Positions 29,833 to 36,364 of a stretch of DNA of 36,364 nt are shown one piece after another. Where the stretch lies: positions 1 to 36,364 of the IMG/VR virus record IMGVR_UViG_3300020172_001782; one strand, 5' to 3'. Numbering within the stretch: the stretch's first letter is position 1; the number at the start of each line of letters is the position of its first letter. The notes beneath the pieces were generated by a model, which saw only the letters and a program-made list of their open reading frames with translations, did no database searches and was not told the origin of the DNA. A program made the translations under genes and the position numbers. This stretch comes from a virus.

Positions 29833-30196
29833 AAAAACCCCTGAAGACAAAAAGACCCCTCTAGAAGTTGAGTTTTACTACGTGGTGGCTGTTGATAAAG
29901 ACGGCACAATTCAAACTTTCAGAGACATTCCTGCTGAAGGTATCGAATCACAACGCCCTTTCAATACCCTTGATATTTACAAGGTTTCACAAGAGATTGT
30001 GTCAGACATTAAAGACCAACTTCTTACTGACCGTGTAATTTCAGGGCTGATGAATGTTCTACAAGCACAGCAACAGCCAGTAAGTGCACGTGTTGCAGAG
30101 GCTCTTAAGGAACGTGGTGTTGAGTTCAATGCTGGAGAGTCAGTAATGGAGTTTTCAGCAGACAACGTATTAGACGCTGAAGTTGTAAAGGACTAA
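29822..30196 (+). CDS. Hypothetical acidic protein
   Basis: A 124-residue protein from ATG 29822; ATG 29819 directly before it is also possible, but AGGA at 29811 gives better spacing to the second. After a charged start (KKTPEDKKTPLEVEF), a strand pair (YYVVAVDKDGTIQTF) is followed by a helical segment (VSQEIVSDIKDQLLTDRVISGLMNVL). It overlaps the upstream gene by 11 bases. Not recognised. Confidence 0.5.
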   Translation: MTNKKTPEDKKTPLEVEFYYVVAVDKDGTIQTFRDIPAEGIESQRPFNTLDIYKVSQEIVSDIKDQLLTDRVISGLMNVLQAQQQPVSARVAEALKERGVEFNAGESVMEFSADNVLDAEVVKD

Positions 30197-30200
30197 GAGC

Positions 30201-30410
30201 ATGATGGCGATTGAGATGTCATGTGCTTGCGGAAGTTCCCTCTCAATCTCAGGAGACGATAAAGAATCCGACCAAATTTGGCATTTAACCCACAGGTTCA
30301 CTGCTGCTCATCAAGAGTGCGGATTTGTTAGACCTCCAAGTTCTGATGTTGAGTCAGAAAGAAAATTTAAAAAGCACGTTTTTCGCCCCATAGAGGACGA
30401 TGACGAGTAG
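30201..30410 (+). CDS. Small protein with CxC and HxxxxxH
   Basis: A 69-residue protein starting four bases after the previous stop. It opens MMAIEMSCACGSSLSISG and has W-H-L-T-H-R-F-T-A-A-H-Q-E-C-G. The CxCG pair plus the histidines and C40 look like a small zinc site. The acidic C-terminus ends EDDDE. Same class as the other small Cys-containing proteins in this phage; no function assigned. Confidence 0.5.
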   Translation: MMAIEMSCACGSSLSISGDDKESDQIWHLTHRFTAAHQECGFVRPPSSDVESERKFKKHVFRPIEDDDE

Positions 30411-30413
30411 ACT

Positions 30414-31370
30414 GTGTACATGCACAATCGCAACGACGCTTTAAATCGGGTGGTTGGTCCAGTGAACTTGGCTGGGTCAGCCACTTCGTATTTTTCCAAG
30501 CCTGAATCAAAACTTGACCCTGGACTTTTTGTAGGGGAAAAGATAAAGCCATGGGTTCGTAACTCTTTGATACGAATGCTTTACGGCTTCTTGTCTACTA
30601 AGTATCACACCCCTTACTCATGGACAACGGTGTGGATTGCTGGCTCAGGCGTGTCTTACCAATGGAGTGCTCAACGAAGCCCTGCAGACCTAGATGTTTT
30701 AATCGGTGTTAACTACGAAGTCTTTCGTAAAGACCACCCAGACTACATGGGCTTATCTGACACAGAGATTAGCAAAATGCTAAACGATGATTTTCGCACA
30801 GGGCTAATGCCCAGCACTAAAAACTGGGAAGGATACGAAGTTACCTTCTACGTAAACCCTGGTGCTACAGACATTAGAGTTATCAAGCCTTACGCTGCTT
30901 ACGACTTAACACACGATGACTGGACTGTTCACCCTGACCCACAGGCTCAAGCAACCCTAACTCCTCAATGGGAGCAAGCAGCAAAGGTTGACAACGAAAA
31001 AGCAAAAGACATTGTTAGCAGGTACAGCACACTGACTGCTAGTTTACAAGCAGCAAAAAACGATGCTCAAAGACGTAACGCTGAGTATCTTCTTTTGAAC
31101 TTGTTAGAGCAAGCAAGTGCTTTATATGAAGACATACATGGAAGTCGAAAACTAGCCTTCTCTGAATCAGGGCAAGGGTATGGAGATTTCTATAACTATC
31201 GTTGGCAAGCAGGTAAGCGATTGGGCACTGTTGGAGTGCTATCTAGGTTAAAAGAATTCCACGATGATTATAAGACTGCTGAAGAAGTTACAACCTACGG
31301 TGTTGAATTGCCTGACATTCGTACACTTATTCGTAGAGCAGCGATGTATAGGGCAAACAGAAACGAGTAA
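30414..31370 (+). CDS. Nucleotidyltransferase-fold protein
   Basis: An about 318-residue protein from GTG 30414 (ATG 30420 is an alternative). Residues about 74-97 read W-I-A-G-S-G, a gap, then R-S-P-A-D-L-D-V-L-I: the G-S-x(8-13)-D-x-D signature of the DNA polymerase beta-like nucleotidyltransferase superfamily (D92, D94). A third acidic residue could be in TDIRVIKPY near residue 155, but I cannot place it with certainty. The C-terminal 130 residues are helical. Related enzymes add nucleotides to RNA, proteins or small molecules. The next two genes, HAD-like and TGT-like, may share its pathway. Confidence 0.65.
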   Translation: MYMHNRNDALNRVVGPVNLAGSATSYFSKPESKLDPGLFVGEKIKPWVRNSLIRMLYGFLSTKYHTPYSWTTVWIAGSGVSYQWSAQRSPADLDVLIGVNYEVFRKDHPDYMGLSDTEISKMLNDDFRTGLMPSTKNWEGYEVTFYVNPGATDIRVIKPYAAYDLTHDDWTVHPDPQAQATLTPQWEQAAKVDNEKAKDIVSRYSTLTASLQAAKNDAQRRNAEYLLLNLLEQASALYEDIHGSRKLAFSESGQGYGDFYNYRWQAGKRLGTVGVLSRLKEFHDDYKTAEEVTTYGVELPDIRTLIRRAAMYRANRNE

Positions 31371-31373
31371 AAC

Positions 31374-31847
31374 TTGAACGTACTTGTAGCACTAGAAGGC
31401 ATACTTAGTTCACACGATAAAAAACCTAATCGAACTGGGGTCATGCTTTACTACTATTTAATACCCCACAGCAGAGTGGCAATTTATACAACGTGGAGTA
31501 AAAGAGATGCCGAAAACTGGTTGGCAGTAAATGGCATTATTGATTACGCCGAGTTAATTGATTCTTCTTCAGGGTTACTTGGAGATGACTTATCTCAAAG
31601 GCAAATTACCGTTGCACGGTCAAGACAGACTATTGACCTTCTTTTTACCGCTAACCCAGAACTTGCTGCTTGGGCTTTTGAAAAAGGCATACCTTCTTTA
31701 GTCTTTGCCCACCCAGATTCCATAGCAATTCCACACAGACCTGGCATGAAAGCCTGGAGCACAATTGAGGAATCTATAACCAAAAGAAATATCCAACGTT
31801 CTTTAGACGCTCAAAAAGAACAAGCCGAAGGCTTCTTGGTTGATTAA
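31374..31847 (+). CDS. HAD-like protein lacking the nucleophile
   Basis: A 157-residue protein from TTG 31374. The order of strands matches HAD phosphatases: a first strand V-L-V-A-L-E-G-I-L where D-x-D-G-T would be expected (A6 and E8 replace the two aspartates), a second strand V-A-I-Y-T-T-W-S (motif II Thr), and A-W-A-F-E-K-G-I-P-S-L-V-F near residue 100. The first-strand aspartate, the usual phosphorylated nucleophile, is missing. It may be a non-catalytic member or not a HAD at all. It is TAATG-coupled to the TGT-like gene. Confidence 0.45.
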   Translation: MNVLVALEGILSSHDKKPNRTGVMLYYYLIPHSRVAIYTTWSKRDAENWLAVNGIIDYAELIDSSSGLLGDDLSQRQITVARSRQTIDLLFTANPELAAWAFEKGIPSLVFAHPDSIAIPHRPGMKAWSTIEESITKRNIQRSLDAQKEQAEGFLVD

Positions 31848-33364
31848 TGAGGATTGTTTACGGGGGCACTGAAGTTGGCAGTAATCGAACACTGCTAGAA
31901 GCCATGGGTGTTACCCGTATGGCTTTGTCTTTTTACGCCTTAAAGAAGCGAGGGTTACCTAAAACGAAGTTATGGCTTGCTTCCGAACACTTCCTCCCAG
32001 ATACTCAGTTAATTCTAGACTCTGGCATTGCCCAGGCTGAACGAGATGGGCTGTCTAAAGAAGAACTAGCCTCTTTAGCCTCCGAATACCAAGAGTTTGT
32101 GGCTAACAACCTGGAGTTCATCTGGGCATTTATAGAGCCAGATTCTAAAGTTTTGGGGCTGGACTGGGTTCTTCAAGAGAGAGCCTCCTACGAGCACGAC
32201 CCTAAACAATGGGTGGTATGGCACGCTGAATACGGCGTACAGAGCCTTAGAGACTGGGCGAAGACCCACTCTAATATCGCCATACCCTATGAGACCATTG
32301 AGTCTGTAACCAGCCTTGCAGGGCTTACAAGAGCACTGGTATCCCAGCATGAGGTAGCCTTTCATGGCTTGGGCTGTGCCAAGCCCGACAACCTACGGCA
32401 GATACCCTTTACTACGGTTACAACCCTATCTTGGCTCTCCCCCATGCGAAGAGGAGAAACCATAATTTGGGACGGGGTACAGATTGTTCGCTACCCCAAG
32501 AAGATGTTGGAGCAAGCCCGCAGACGTTACTCGTCAGTAATCTCTAAAGAAGGTTTGGACTTTGACAAGTTCTTAAACAACGATGGCGTAGAGTCTGCCA
32601 AGGTTGCAGTATGGTCATACAAGAAATTGGAGCAGTCTATGGATAAGAAACGCCCCGACCTTCACATTATTGAAGGGGGTAAAGAACCCTTAGTATCTGA
32701 TAACAGCGATACACCACTACTATCGGGAATGATGGATTTAGGGGGGGTGGGTTCTGATAACAGCGACCTAGACACGTGGAAAAAATCCGAGGTTGAAGAG
32801 GCTAAAAAGGTCATAGAAAGAGACCCTCAAGAGATTCAAAACCTACCTGTCTTTGGCTACAAGATGAAGACCATTGTAGACACCGATGACGAGGGAAACG
32901 ACGTTCTTAAAGACGTTCCGTTAGTCCAAATTACAGGAACTTCCTTACGCCAGTGTGACACTTGTTTTGTCGCTTCTAACTGCCCAGCCTTCAAACCACA
33001 GAACTCCTGTGCCTTCAATCTACCTGTCGAGGTAAAGACTAAAGAACAATTAAAAGCCTTATTAAATGCAGTAATTGAGATGCAGGGAGCAAGAGTTGCC
33101 TTCTCAAGGTTTGCAGAAGAACTCAATGGAGGCTACCCTGACCCCAATCTTTCCCAAGAAATTGACCGCCTTTTCAAACTTGTAAAAGGCATGAAAGAGT
33201 TGGAAGAGAACCGAGAATTCATTAGGATTACAGCCGAACGCCAGTCGTCAGGAGGAGTGCTTTCAGCCATATTTGGTGATAGAGCACAGGTGCTAAAAAA
33301 CCTCCCAAACGGTGGTTTAGACGAGGCAGAAACCACGAAAATCATTCAACAAACCCTAGAGTAA
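31847..33364 (+). CDS. TGT/DpdA-like TIM-barrel protein with Cys4 C-terminal domain
   Basis: A 505-residue protein. Residues 1-215 fit the tRNA-guanine transglycosylase/DpdA pattern: Y-G-G-T-E-V near the start, I-L-D-S-G (D58, like the D-S-G-G of TGT), F-H-G-L-G (172-176), and T-L-S-W-L-S-P-M-R-R-G (193-203). The residue at the position of the usual nucleophilic Asp (before S-x-x-W) is Thr192. Residues 280-310 are a Ser/Gly linker with a repeated SDNSD, and 370-388 hold C-x2-C-x5-C-x8-C, probably zinc or Fe-S. DpdA enzymes insert 7-deazaguanine into DNA. No preQ0 synthesis genes lie in the window. Confidence 0.5.
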   Translation: MRIVYGGTEVGSNRTLLEAMGVTRMALSFYALKKRGLPKTKLWLASEHFLPDTQLILDSGIAQAERDGLSKEELASLASEYQEFVANNLEFIWAFIEPDSKVLGLDWVLQERASYEHDPKQWVVWHAEYGVQSLRDWAKTHSNIAIPYETIESVTSLAGLTRALVSQHEVAFHGLGCAKPDNLRQIPFTTVTTLSWLSPMRRGETIIWDGVQIVRYPKKMLEQARRRYSSVISKEGLDFDKFLNNDGVESAKVAVWSYKKLEQSMDKKRPDLHIIEGGKEPLVSDNSDTPLLSGMMDLGGVGSDNSDLDTWKKSEVEEAKKVIERDPQEIQNLPVFGYKMKTIVDTDDEGNDVLKDVPLVQITGTSLRQCDTCFVASNCPAFKPQNSCAFNLPVEVKTKEQLKALLNAVIEMQGARVAFSRFAEELNGGYPDPNLSQEIDRLFKLVKGMKELEENREFIRITAERQSSGGVLSAIFGDRAQVLKNLPNGGLDEAETTKIIQQTLE

Positions 33365-33378
33365 TTATCTGATAACAG
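32696..33378 (+). repeat. Three copies of TCTGATAACAG
   Basis: TCTGATAACAG occurs at 32696-32706, 32753-32763 and 33368-33378. The first two also share the next three bases (CGA) and are 57 bases apart, in frame, giving the SDNSD repeat in the linker of the TGT-like protein. The third lies after the stop codon, in the gap before the RNR gene, so peptide repetition alone does not explain it. Confidence 0.5.
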
Positions 33379-33391
33379 TAAGTGGAGGGGC

Positions 33392-33457
33392 ATGGAACAT
33401 GGTGGAGGGAAATGGAGGACTATTGTCAGGTACGTTGCTCGTCTAATTATGCTTTGA
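33392..33457 (+). CDS. Possible 21-residue leader ORF upstream of RNR
   Basis: ATG 33392 opens a 21-codon frame ending in TGA at 33455-33457 within the 127-base gap before the ribonucleotide reductase gene. GGAGGGG ends two bases before the ATG, closer than ideal. The peptide starts MEHGGGKWR and becomes hydrophobic and basic. The gap also has TTGTCA (33424-33429) and AT-rich TAATTATG (33444-33451), a possible weak promoter. Such a short frame may be chance; listed because the gap is otherwise empty. Confidence 0.2.
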   Translation: MEHGGGKWRTIVRYVARLIML

Positions 33458-33491
33458 TTCTCCTTCTCCCTAAATCCCGAAAGGCTATGTC

Positions 33492-35528
33492 ATGTCCCTA
33501 TTTTCTTTTCGTTTGACTGAAGATTACGTTGCAGGATTCCGTTCAAAGAAGCCTCCGTTTGGATACCAAGATGCTGCAGGAAATTCTGTAGGCGAGATAA
33601 CCTTCTTAAGAACTTATAGCCGTTTGAAAGAAGATGGAACTAAGGAGACTTGGGCAGATGTGTGTGAGCGTGTCATCAACGGCATGTACTCTCTACAGAA
33701 AGACCACGCTAAATCTCAGCGTCTACCTTGGAATGACTCCAAGGCTCAGGCTTCGGCTAAAGAAGCCTACGAACGTCTTTTTGAATTAAAGTGGACACCA
33801 CCTGGTCGAGGTCTGTGGGTAATGGGAACTCCGCTAGTAAACCAGTACCGAAACTCGGCAGCATTACAGAACTGTGCCTTTGTTTCCACGCTTGAGATGA
33901 CCAAGTTAAACCCTGCCAAACCATTTGCCTTCCTCATGGAGGCTTCCATGCTGGGAGTGGGAGTGGGCTTTGATGACAAGGGTGCTGATAAAGAATTTAC
34001 GATTTATGTCCCAACTTCTGCAGAGCCAGAGGTTACCCAGATTGCGGACACTAGAGAAGGCTGGGTTGAGTCTGTATCTTCTTTAATCAACGCCTACCTA
34101 AAACCTGAACAACCTATGCCACGATTTGACTACTCATTGATACGTCCTGCAGGTTCGCCTATAAAAATATTTGGCGGAACAGCAGCAGGGTCTGACCCTC
34201 TAAAGAAGTTACACGACTACATACATAAGTTGTTTGAGGGACGTGGCGGAGAAAAACTGACTCGCAGAGATATAGCCGATATTGGAAACCTCATTGGGGT
34301 TTGTGTTGTTTCAGGCAACGTTCGCCGTTCTGCTGAACTTCTTATTGGGCGTATTGATGATGAAGACTTCCTAAACCTAAAGAATGCTTCTGTATATCCT
34401 GAAAGAAATTCTTACGACCCTAAGAATCCTGGGTGGGCTTGGATGTCGAATAACTCTGTAGAGGCAACCGTTGGCTCTGACTACTCCAAGATTATTGACG
34501 GCATTGTTCTTAATGGAGAGCCAGGAATTGTTTGGCTTGATGTCTCTAAGAAGTACGGCAGACTCTCTGACCCTGCTAACAACAAAGACCACCGTATCGC
34601 TGGTTACAACCCTTGTGCAGAACAAAGCCTTGAGTCTTTCGAATGCTGTACTTTGGTTGAGACCTACCTAAACCGTCACGAGTCTAAAGAAGACTTCTTA
34701 AGAACATTAAAGTTTGCTTACCTCTATGCCAAGACTGTAACCCTATTGCCTACGCATTGGGAAGAGACAAATGCAATCATGCAACGCAATCGCCGTATCG
34801 GAACTTCCGTGTCGGGAATTGCAAATTTTGCAGATAACAAAGGCTTACCTGTTTTGCGTGATTGGCTTAACGAAGGCTACAAGGTTATAAAGGCTTACGA
34901 TGAGACCTATTCCGAATGGCTTGGCATTCGCCAGTCTATAAAGATGACAACTGTTAAGCCTTCAGGAACAGTTTCAATTCTTGCGGGAGCAAGTCCAGGG
35001 GTTCATTGGGCTTCAGGTGGTAAGTTCTTTAACAGAGCAATTCGTTTTGGAAACACAGACCCAATGTTAGTTCTATTTAAAATGGCTAACTATCGAGTTG
35101 AACCTGCTTCTGAATCACCTACAACAACTTCTGTTGTCTTCTTCCCAATTGCTACAGACGCAAAGCGTGCTGAAAAAGAAGTTTCAATTTACGAAAAAAT
35201 GGACTTGGCTGCAACTGCTCAGTTCTACTGGAGTGATAACTCTGTATCAGTAACTGTAACCTTCGACCCTGAAACAGAGGGTAAGCATGTGGAGACTGCG
35301 TTAAATATGTTTGACGGAAGACTAAAGACTGTCTCTTTCTTGCCTATGGGTAATGCGGTGTATCCACAAATGCCTTACACACAGATTACAGAAGCAGAGT
35401 ATGAAGATGCTCGAATGAAACTAATGCCTATAGATTTAACAGGAATCTATGATGGTTATGCTTTCGACGCAATTGGCGAGGCTTATTGCACTACAGACGC
35501 TTGTGAAATTAAGTTCTTAAAGAACTAA
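33492..35528 (+). CDS. nrdJ: Class II (adenosylcobalamin-dependent) ribonucleotide reductase
   Basis: A 678-residue RNR; ATG 33492 lies seven bases after GAAAGG. It resembles the monomeric Lactobacillus leichmannii type: C128 in L-Q-N-C-A-F, then N-P-C-A-E with C375 and E377, and C386 eleven residues after C375, matching the catalytic C119/C408/E410/C419 set. The C-terminal pair C666-x4-C671 matches C731/C736, which shuttle electrons. KPSGTVS is at 489-495. It makes dNTP precursors from ribonucleotides with B12, needing no oxygen. No cobalamin riboswitch is visible upstream. Its stop overlaps the end of a convergent gene. Confidence 0.9.
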   Translation: MSLFSFRLTEDYVAGFRSKKPPFGYQDAAGNSVGEITFLRTYSRLKEDGTKETWADVCERVINGMYSLQKDHAKSQRLPWNDSKAQASAKEAYERLFELKWTPPGRGLWVMGTPLVNQYRNSAALQNCAFVSTLEMTKLNPAKPFAFLMEASMLGVGVGFDDKGADKEFTIYVPTSAEPEVTQIADTREGWVESVSSLINAYLKPEQPMPRFDYSLIRPAGSPIKIFGGTAAGSDPLKKLHDYIHKLFEGRGGEKLTRRDIADIGNLIGVCVVSGNVRRSAELLIGRIDDEDFLNLKNASVYPERNSYDPKNPGWAWMSNNSVEATVGSDYSKIIDGIVLNGEPGIVWLDVSKKYGRLSDPANNKDHRIAGYNPCAEQSLESFECCTLVETYLNRHESKEDFLRTLKFAYLYAKTVTLLPTHWEETNAIMQRNRRIGTSVSGIANFADNKGLPVLRDWLNEGYKVIKAYDETYSEWLGIRQSIKMTTVKPSGTVSILAGASPGVHWASGGKFFNRAIRFGNTDPMLVLFKMANYRVEPASESPTTTSVVFFPIATDAKRAEKEVSIYEKMDLAATAQFYWSDNSVSVTVTFDPETEGKHVETALNMFDGRLKTVSFLPMGNAVYPQMPYTQITEAEYEDARMKLMPIDLTGIYDGYAFDAIGEAYCTTDACEIKFLKN

Positions 35529-35881
35529 CTCTTAGGAGGATTTCTTCTACGTTTCTTGGCTAACTGCTCTGCTTGACGTTGAGCAGAAGTCTGCTGACGT
35601 AATCTTTCTGCGTTTGCTTTTTCTTTTGCTTGTTGTGCTGATAATGCTGGGTTACCTTGGTTTTCTTTTACCATTACGCTAACAACTTTTTTACGGTCAG
35701 GACTTGTAACGACTTTAACGACATGCTCAGGATTATCGGGGTGTCTAACTTCGTGTATTAAATTGCCGTTTTCGCCTTGAGTTACACGTCCTGAAGTTAA
35801 AGCAAGTTTTACATGTTCCCACGTAACGTTACGCTGGAATGAGCGGTCACCTGCGTGACGTGAGGGCATAGCCGAAGACAT
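35525..35881 (-). CDS. DUF4258-like small protein
   Basis: A 118-residue minus-strand protein. The start is placed at ATG 35881, because the longer reading from 35914 runs through the terminator hairpin. The body, H-A-G-D-R-S-F-Q-R-N-V-T-W-E-H-V-K-L-A-L-T-S-G-R-V and later V-V-K-V-V-T-S and K-K-V-V-S-V-M-V, has the helix-strand order of DUF4258/RelE-like small domains. The C-terminus is a Gln/Arg/Lys-rich helix. TATCAT lies six bases before the ATG, which suits a leaderless promoter. The 3' ends of this gene and RNR overlap by four bases. Confidence 0.6.
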   Translation of the reverse strand: MSSAMPSRHAGDRSFQRNVTWEHVKLALTSGRVTQGENGNLIHEVRHPDNPEHVVKVVTSPDRKKVVSVMVKENQGNPALSAQQAKEKANAERLRQQTSAQRQAEQLAKKRRRNPPKS

Positions 35882-35898
35882 ACTGAAATGATACAAAA

Positions 35899-35931
35899 AA
35901 AGCCCCGATAGCACTTGGCTATCGGGGCTTT
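35899..35931. terminator. Bidirectional intrinsic terminator
   Basis: AAAGCCCCGATAGC at 35899-35912 and GCTATCGGGGCTTT at 35918-35931 form a perfect 14-bp stem with a five-base loop. It is flanked by A-rich sequence (CAAAAAAA) on the left and TTTGATTATTT on the right. So it can end transcripts from the minus-strand gene at 35934-36092 and read-through transcripts from RNR. Confidence 0.88.
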
Positions 35932-35933
35932 GA

Positions 35934-36092
35934 TTATTTGCTTAACAGTCGTTTTGCTTCGTTAGACTTGATACTTCTGTAACCAGTCTTCTTCTTATTC
36001 ATACTTCCAGGAACTTTACCGCCTTGCCCTGATTTATGATTTGCTTTACGAACCTCTAGGGCTGCAGCAATTTTGTCATGATGTTTTCCCAT
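35934..36092 (-). CDS. Small basic hypothetical protein
   Basis: A 52-residue minus-strand protein starting at ATG 36092, which has AGGAGAGGAAG seven bases upstream; an extended reading to 36140 would run into the hairpin before it. The product begins MGKHHDKIAAALEV and is rich in Lys, Gly, Ser and Arg (KSGQGGKVPGSMNKKKTG). No motif is recognised. It lies between two terminators, suggesting its own expression unit. Confidence 0.55.
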   Translation of the reverse strand: MGKHHDKIAAALEVRKANHKSGQGGKVPGSMNKKKTGYRSIKSNEAKRLLSK

Positions 36093-36115
36093 AACTACAC
36101 TTCCTCTCCTTTGAG

Positions 36116-36160
36116 AATCAAAAGCCTCTCCAACCACCAACGGAGGAGAGGCTTCTGATT
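36116..36160 (-). terminator. Intrinsic terminator after lysozyme-like gene
   Basis: Arms at 36116-36131 and 36145-36160 pair over 16 positions with one mismatch (core AAGCCTCTCC/GGAGAGGCTT) across a 13-base loop. Read on the minus strand, the hairpin ends in GGAGAGGCTTTTGATT with a short T-run. It sits ten bases after the stop of the lysozyme-like gene and just before the ribosome-binding site of the next minus-strand gene. Confidence 0.75.
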
Positions 36161-36169
36161 TAGTTTATC

Positions 36170-36364
36170 TTACTTTGGAAACTTCTTTAGCCATTCTTGG
36201 GTACGAGGTGTCATACCCTTCCATGCAGACCAATCAGTTCCACCCTTGCTCATGTAATAAGCAATTTGGGCATTTGTCACAGGGTCTAACAACAGAGCAT
36301 TAGAGACCATGCCGAACTTCTCCCTGCGTGAATCCCCTACTTCTTCAATCATATTGATTTGAAA
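36170..36364 (-). CDS. Lysozyme/lytic transglycosylase-like protein, C-terminal part
   Basis: The frame is open to the window edge, so this is the last 64 residues of a longer protein. It starts FQINM, the phrase following the catalytic glutamate in goose-type lysozyme/SLT domains, continues with G-x-x-R and L-L-L-D-P-V-T-N-A-Q-I-A-Y-Y-M-S-K-G-G-T-D-W-S-A-W, the standard substrate-binding end of these enzymes, and stops at a Lys-rich tail. It cuts peptidoglycan, as an endolysin or a tail-associated lysin. The catalytic glutamate lies outside the window. The ATG at 36352 is not the true start. Confidence 0.75.
   Translation of the reverse strand, partial: FQINMIEEVGDSRREKFGMVSNALLLDPVTNAQIAYYMSKGGTDWSAWKGMTPRTQEWLKKFPK

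Noticed and set aside
32741-32751. G-run (seven G, T, three G) as a slippage or G-quadruplex site
   Set aside because: The reading frame continues normally through it in a Gly-rich linker, and there are not four G-runs for a quadruplex.
33365-33491. Cobalamin riboswitch upstream of the B12-dependent RNR
   Set aside because: The 127-base gap is too short and lacks the conserved B12-box core; only weak promoter-like hexamers and a tiny frame are visible.

Overview
The window looks like part of the genome of a double-stranded DNA tailed phage (or a prophage or metagenomic phage contig) of an actinobacterium. The strongest host clue is a WhiB-family regulator at 19263-19595, a family confined to Actinobacteria and their phages. 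The base composition is AT-rich by eye and GTG/TTG starts are frequent. Together these suggest a low-GC actinobacterium such as the freshwater acI/Nanopelagicales group. The host assignment is inference. Almost all genes lie on the + strand in tightly overlapping chains (ATGA, GTGA and TAATG junctions). I see no tRNA, rRNA, CRISPR array, integrase or insertion sequence.

Layout. (1) 1-5.5 kb is the end of the virion module: the tail of a baseplate-like protein, a tail protein with an extraordinary Cys/Thr-rich insert, small structural proteins, and a large baseplate/tail protein with carbohydrate-binding-like modules. (2) 5.5-6.2 kb holds a small membrane protein (possible holin) and an unknown acidic protein. 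(3) 6.2-16.8 kb is a complete replication module: a winged-helix initiator-like protein with candidate origin iterons inside its gene, an FmdB-type zinc ribbon too short for ordinary gene calling, a DnaC-like loader, a SWIM protein, a DnaB-type helicase, a DnaG-type primase, a SNF2 helicase, a MerR-like protein, a probable ssDNA-binding protein and a family A DNA polymerase. (4) 16.7-22.4 kb covers recombination and nucleotide functions: RecA/UvsX, an Hjc-type resolvase, WhiB, a Cas4-like Fe-S nuclease, a dNMP kinase, a RuvC-like resolvase and a SpoVS-like protein. (5) 22.4-24.6 kb has two low-complexity proteins, a probable DNA-binding protein and a metallophosphoesterase. A hidden 59-residue gene on the minus strand diverges from the next module across an imperfect 22-bp palindrome. 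(6) 24.7-30.4 kb is a translationally coupled string of small, basic, Gly/Arg/Lys-rich or zinc-ribbon proteins of unknown role. (7) 30.4-35.5 kb carries a nucleotidyltransferase-fold protein, a HAD-like protein lacking its nucleophile, a TGT/DpdA-like TIM barrel fused to a Cys4 domain, and a monomeric-type class II (B12-dependent) ribonucleotide reductase. (8) 35.5-36.4 kb has three minus-strand genes separated by intrinsic terminators. The last is cut by the window edge and is a lysozyme/transglycosylase-like protein.

How it fits together: initiator, loader, DnaB helicase, primase and PolA would form a largely phage-encoded replisome. The RNR and dNMP kinase would supply dNTPs. RecA, the two resolvases and the Cas4-like nuclease would carry out recombination or repair. 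The PolA has Leu at the position equivalent to E. coli Phe762, a variant that published virioplankton work links to less aggressive or temperate life styles. The least explained parts are the Cys-rich tail insert, the nucleotidyltransferase/HAD/TGT-like cluster, the divergent hidden gene with its palindrome, and the small-protein string at 24.7-29.2 kb.
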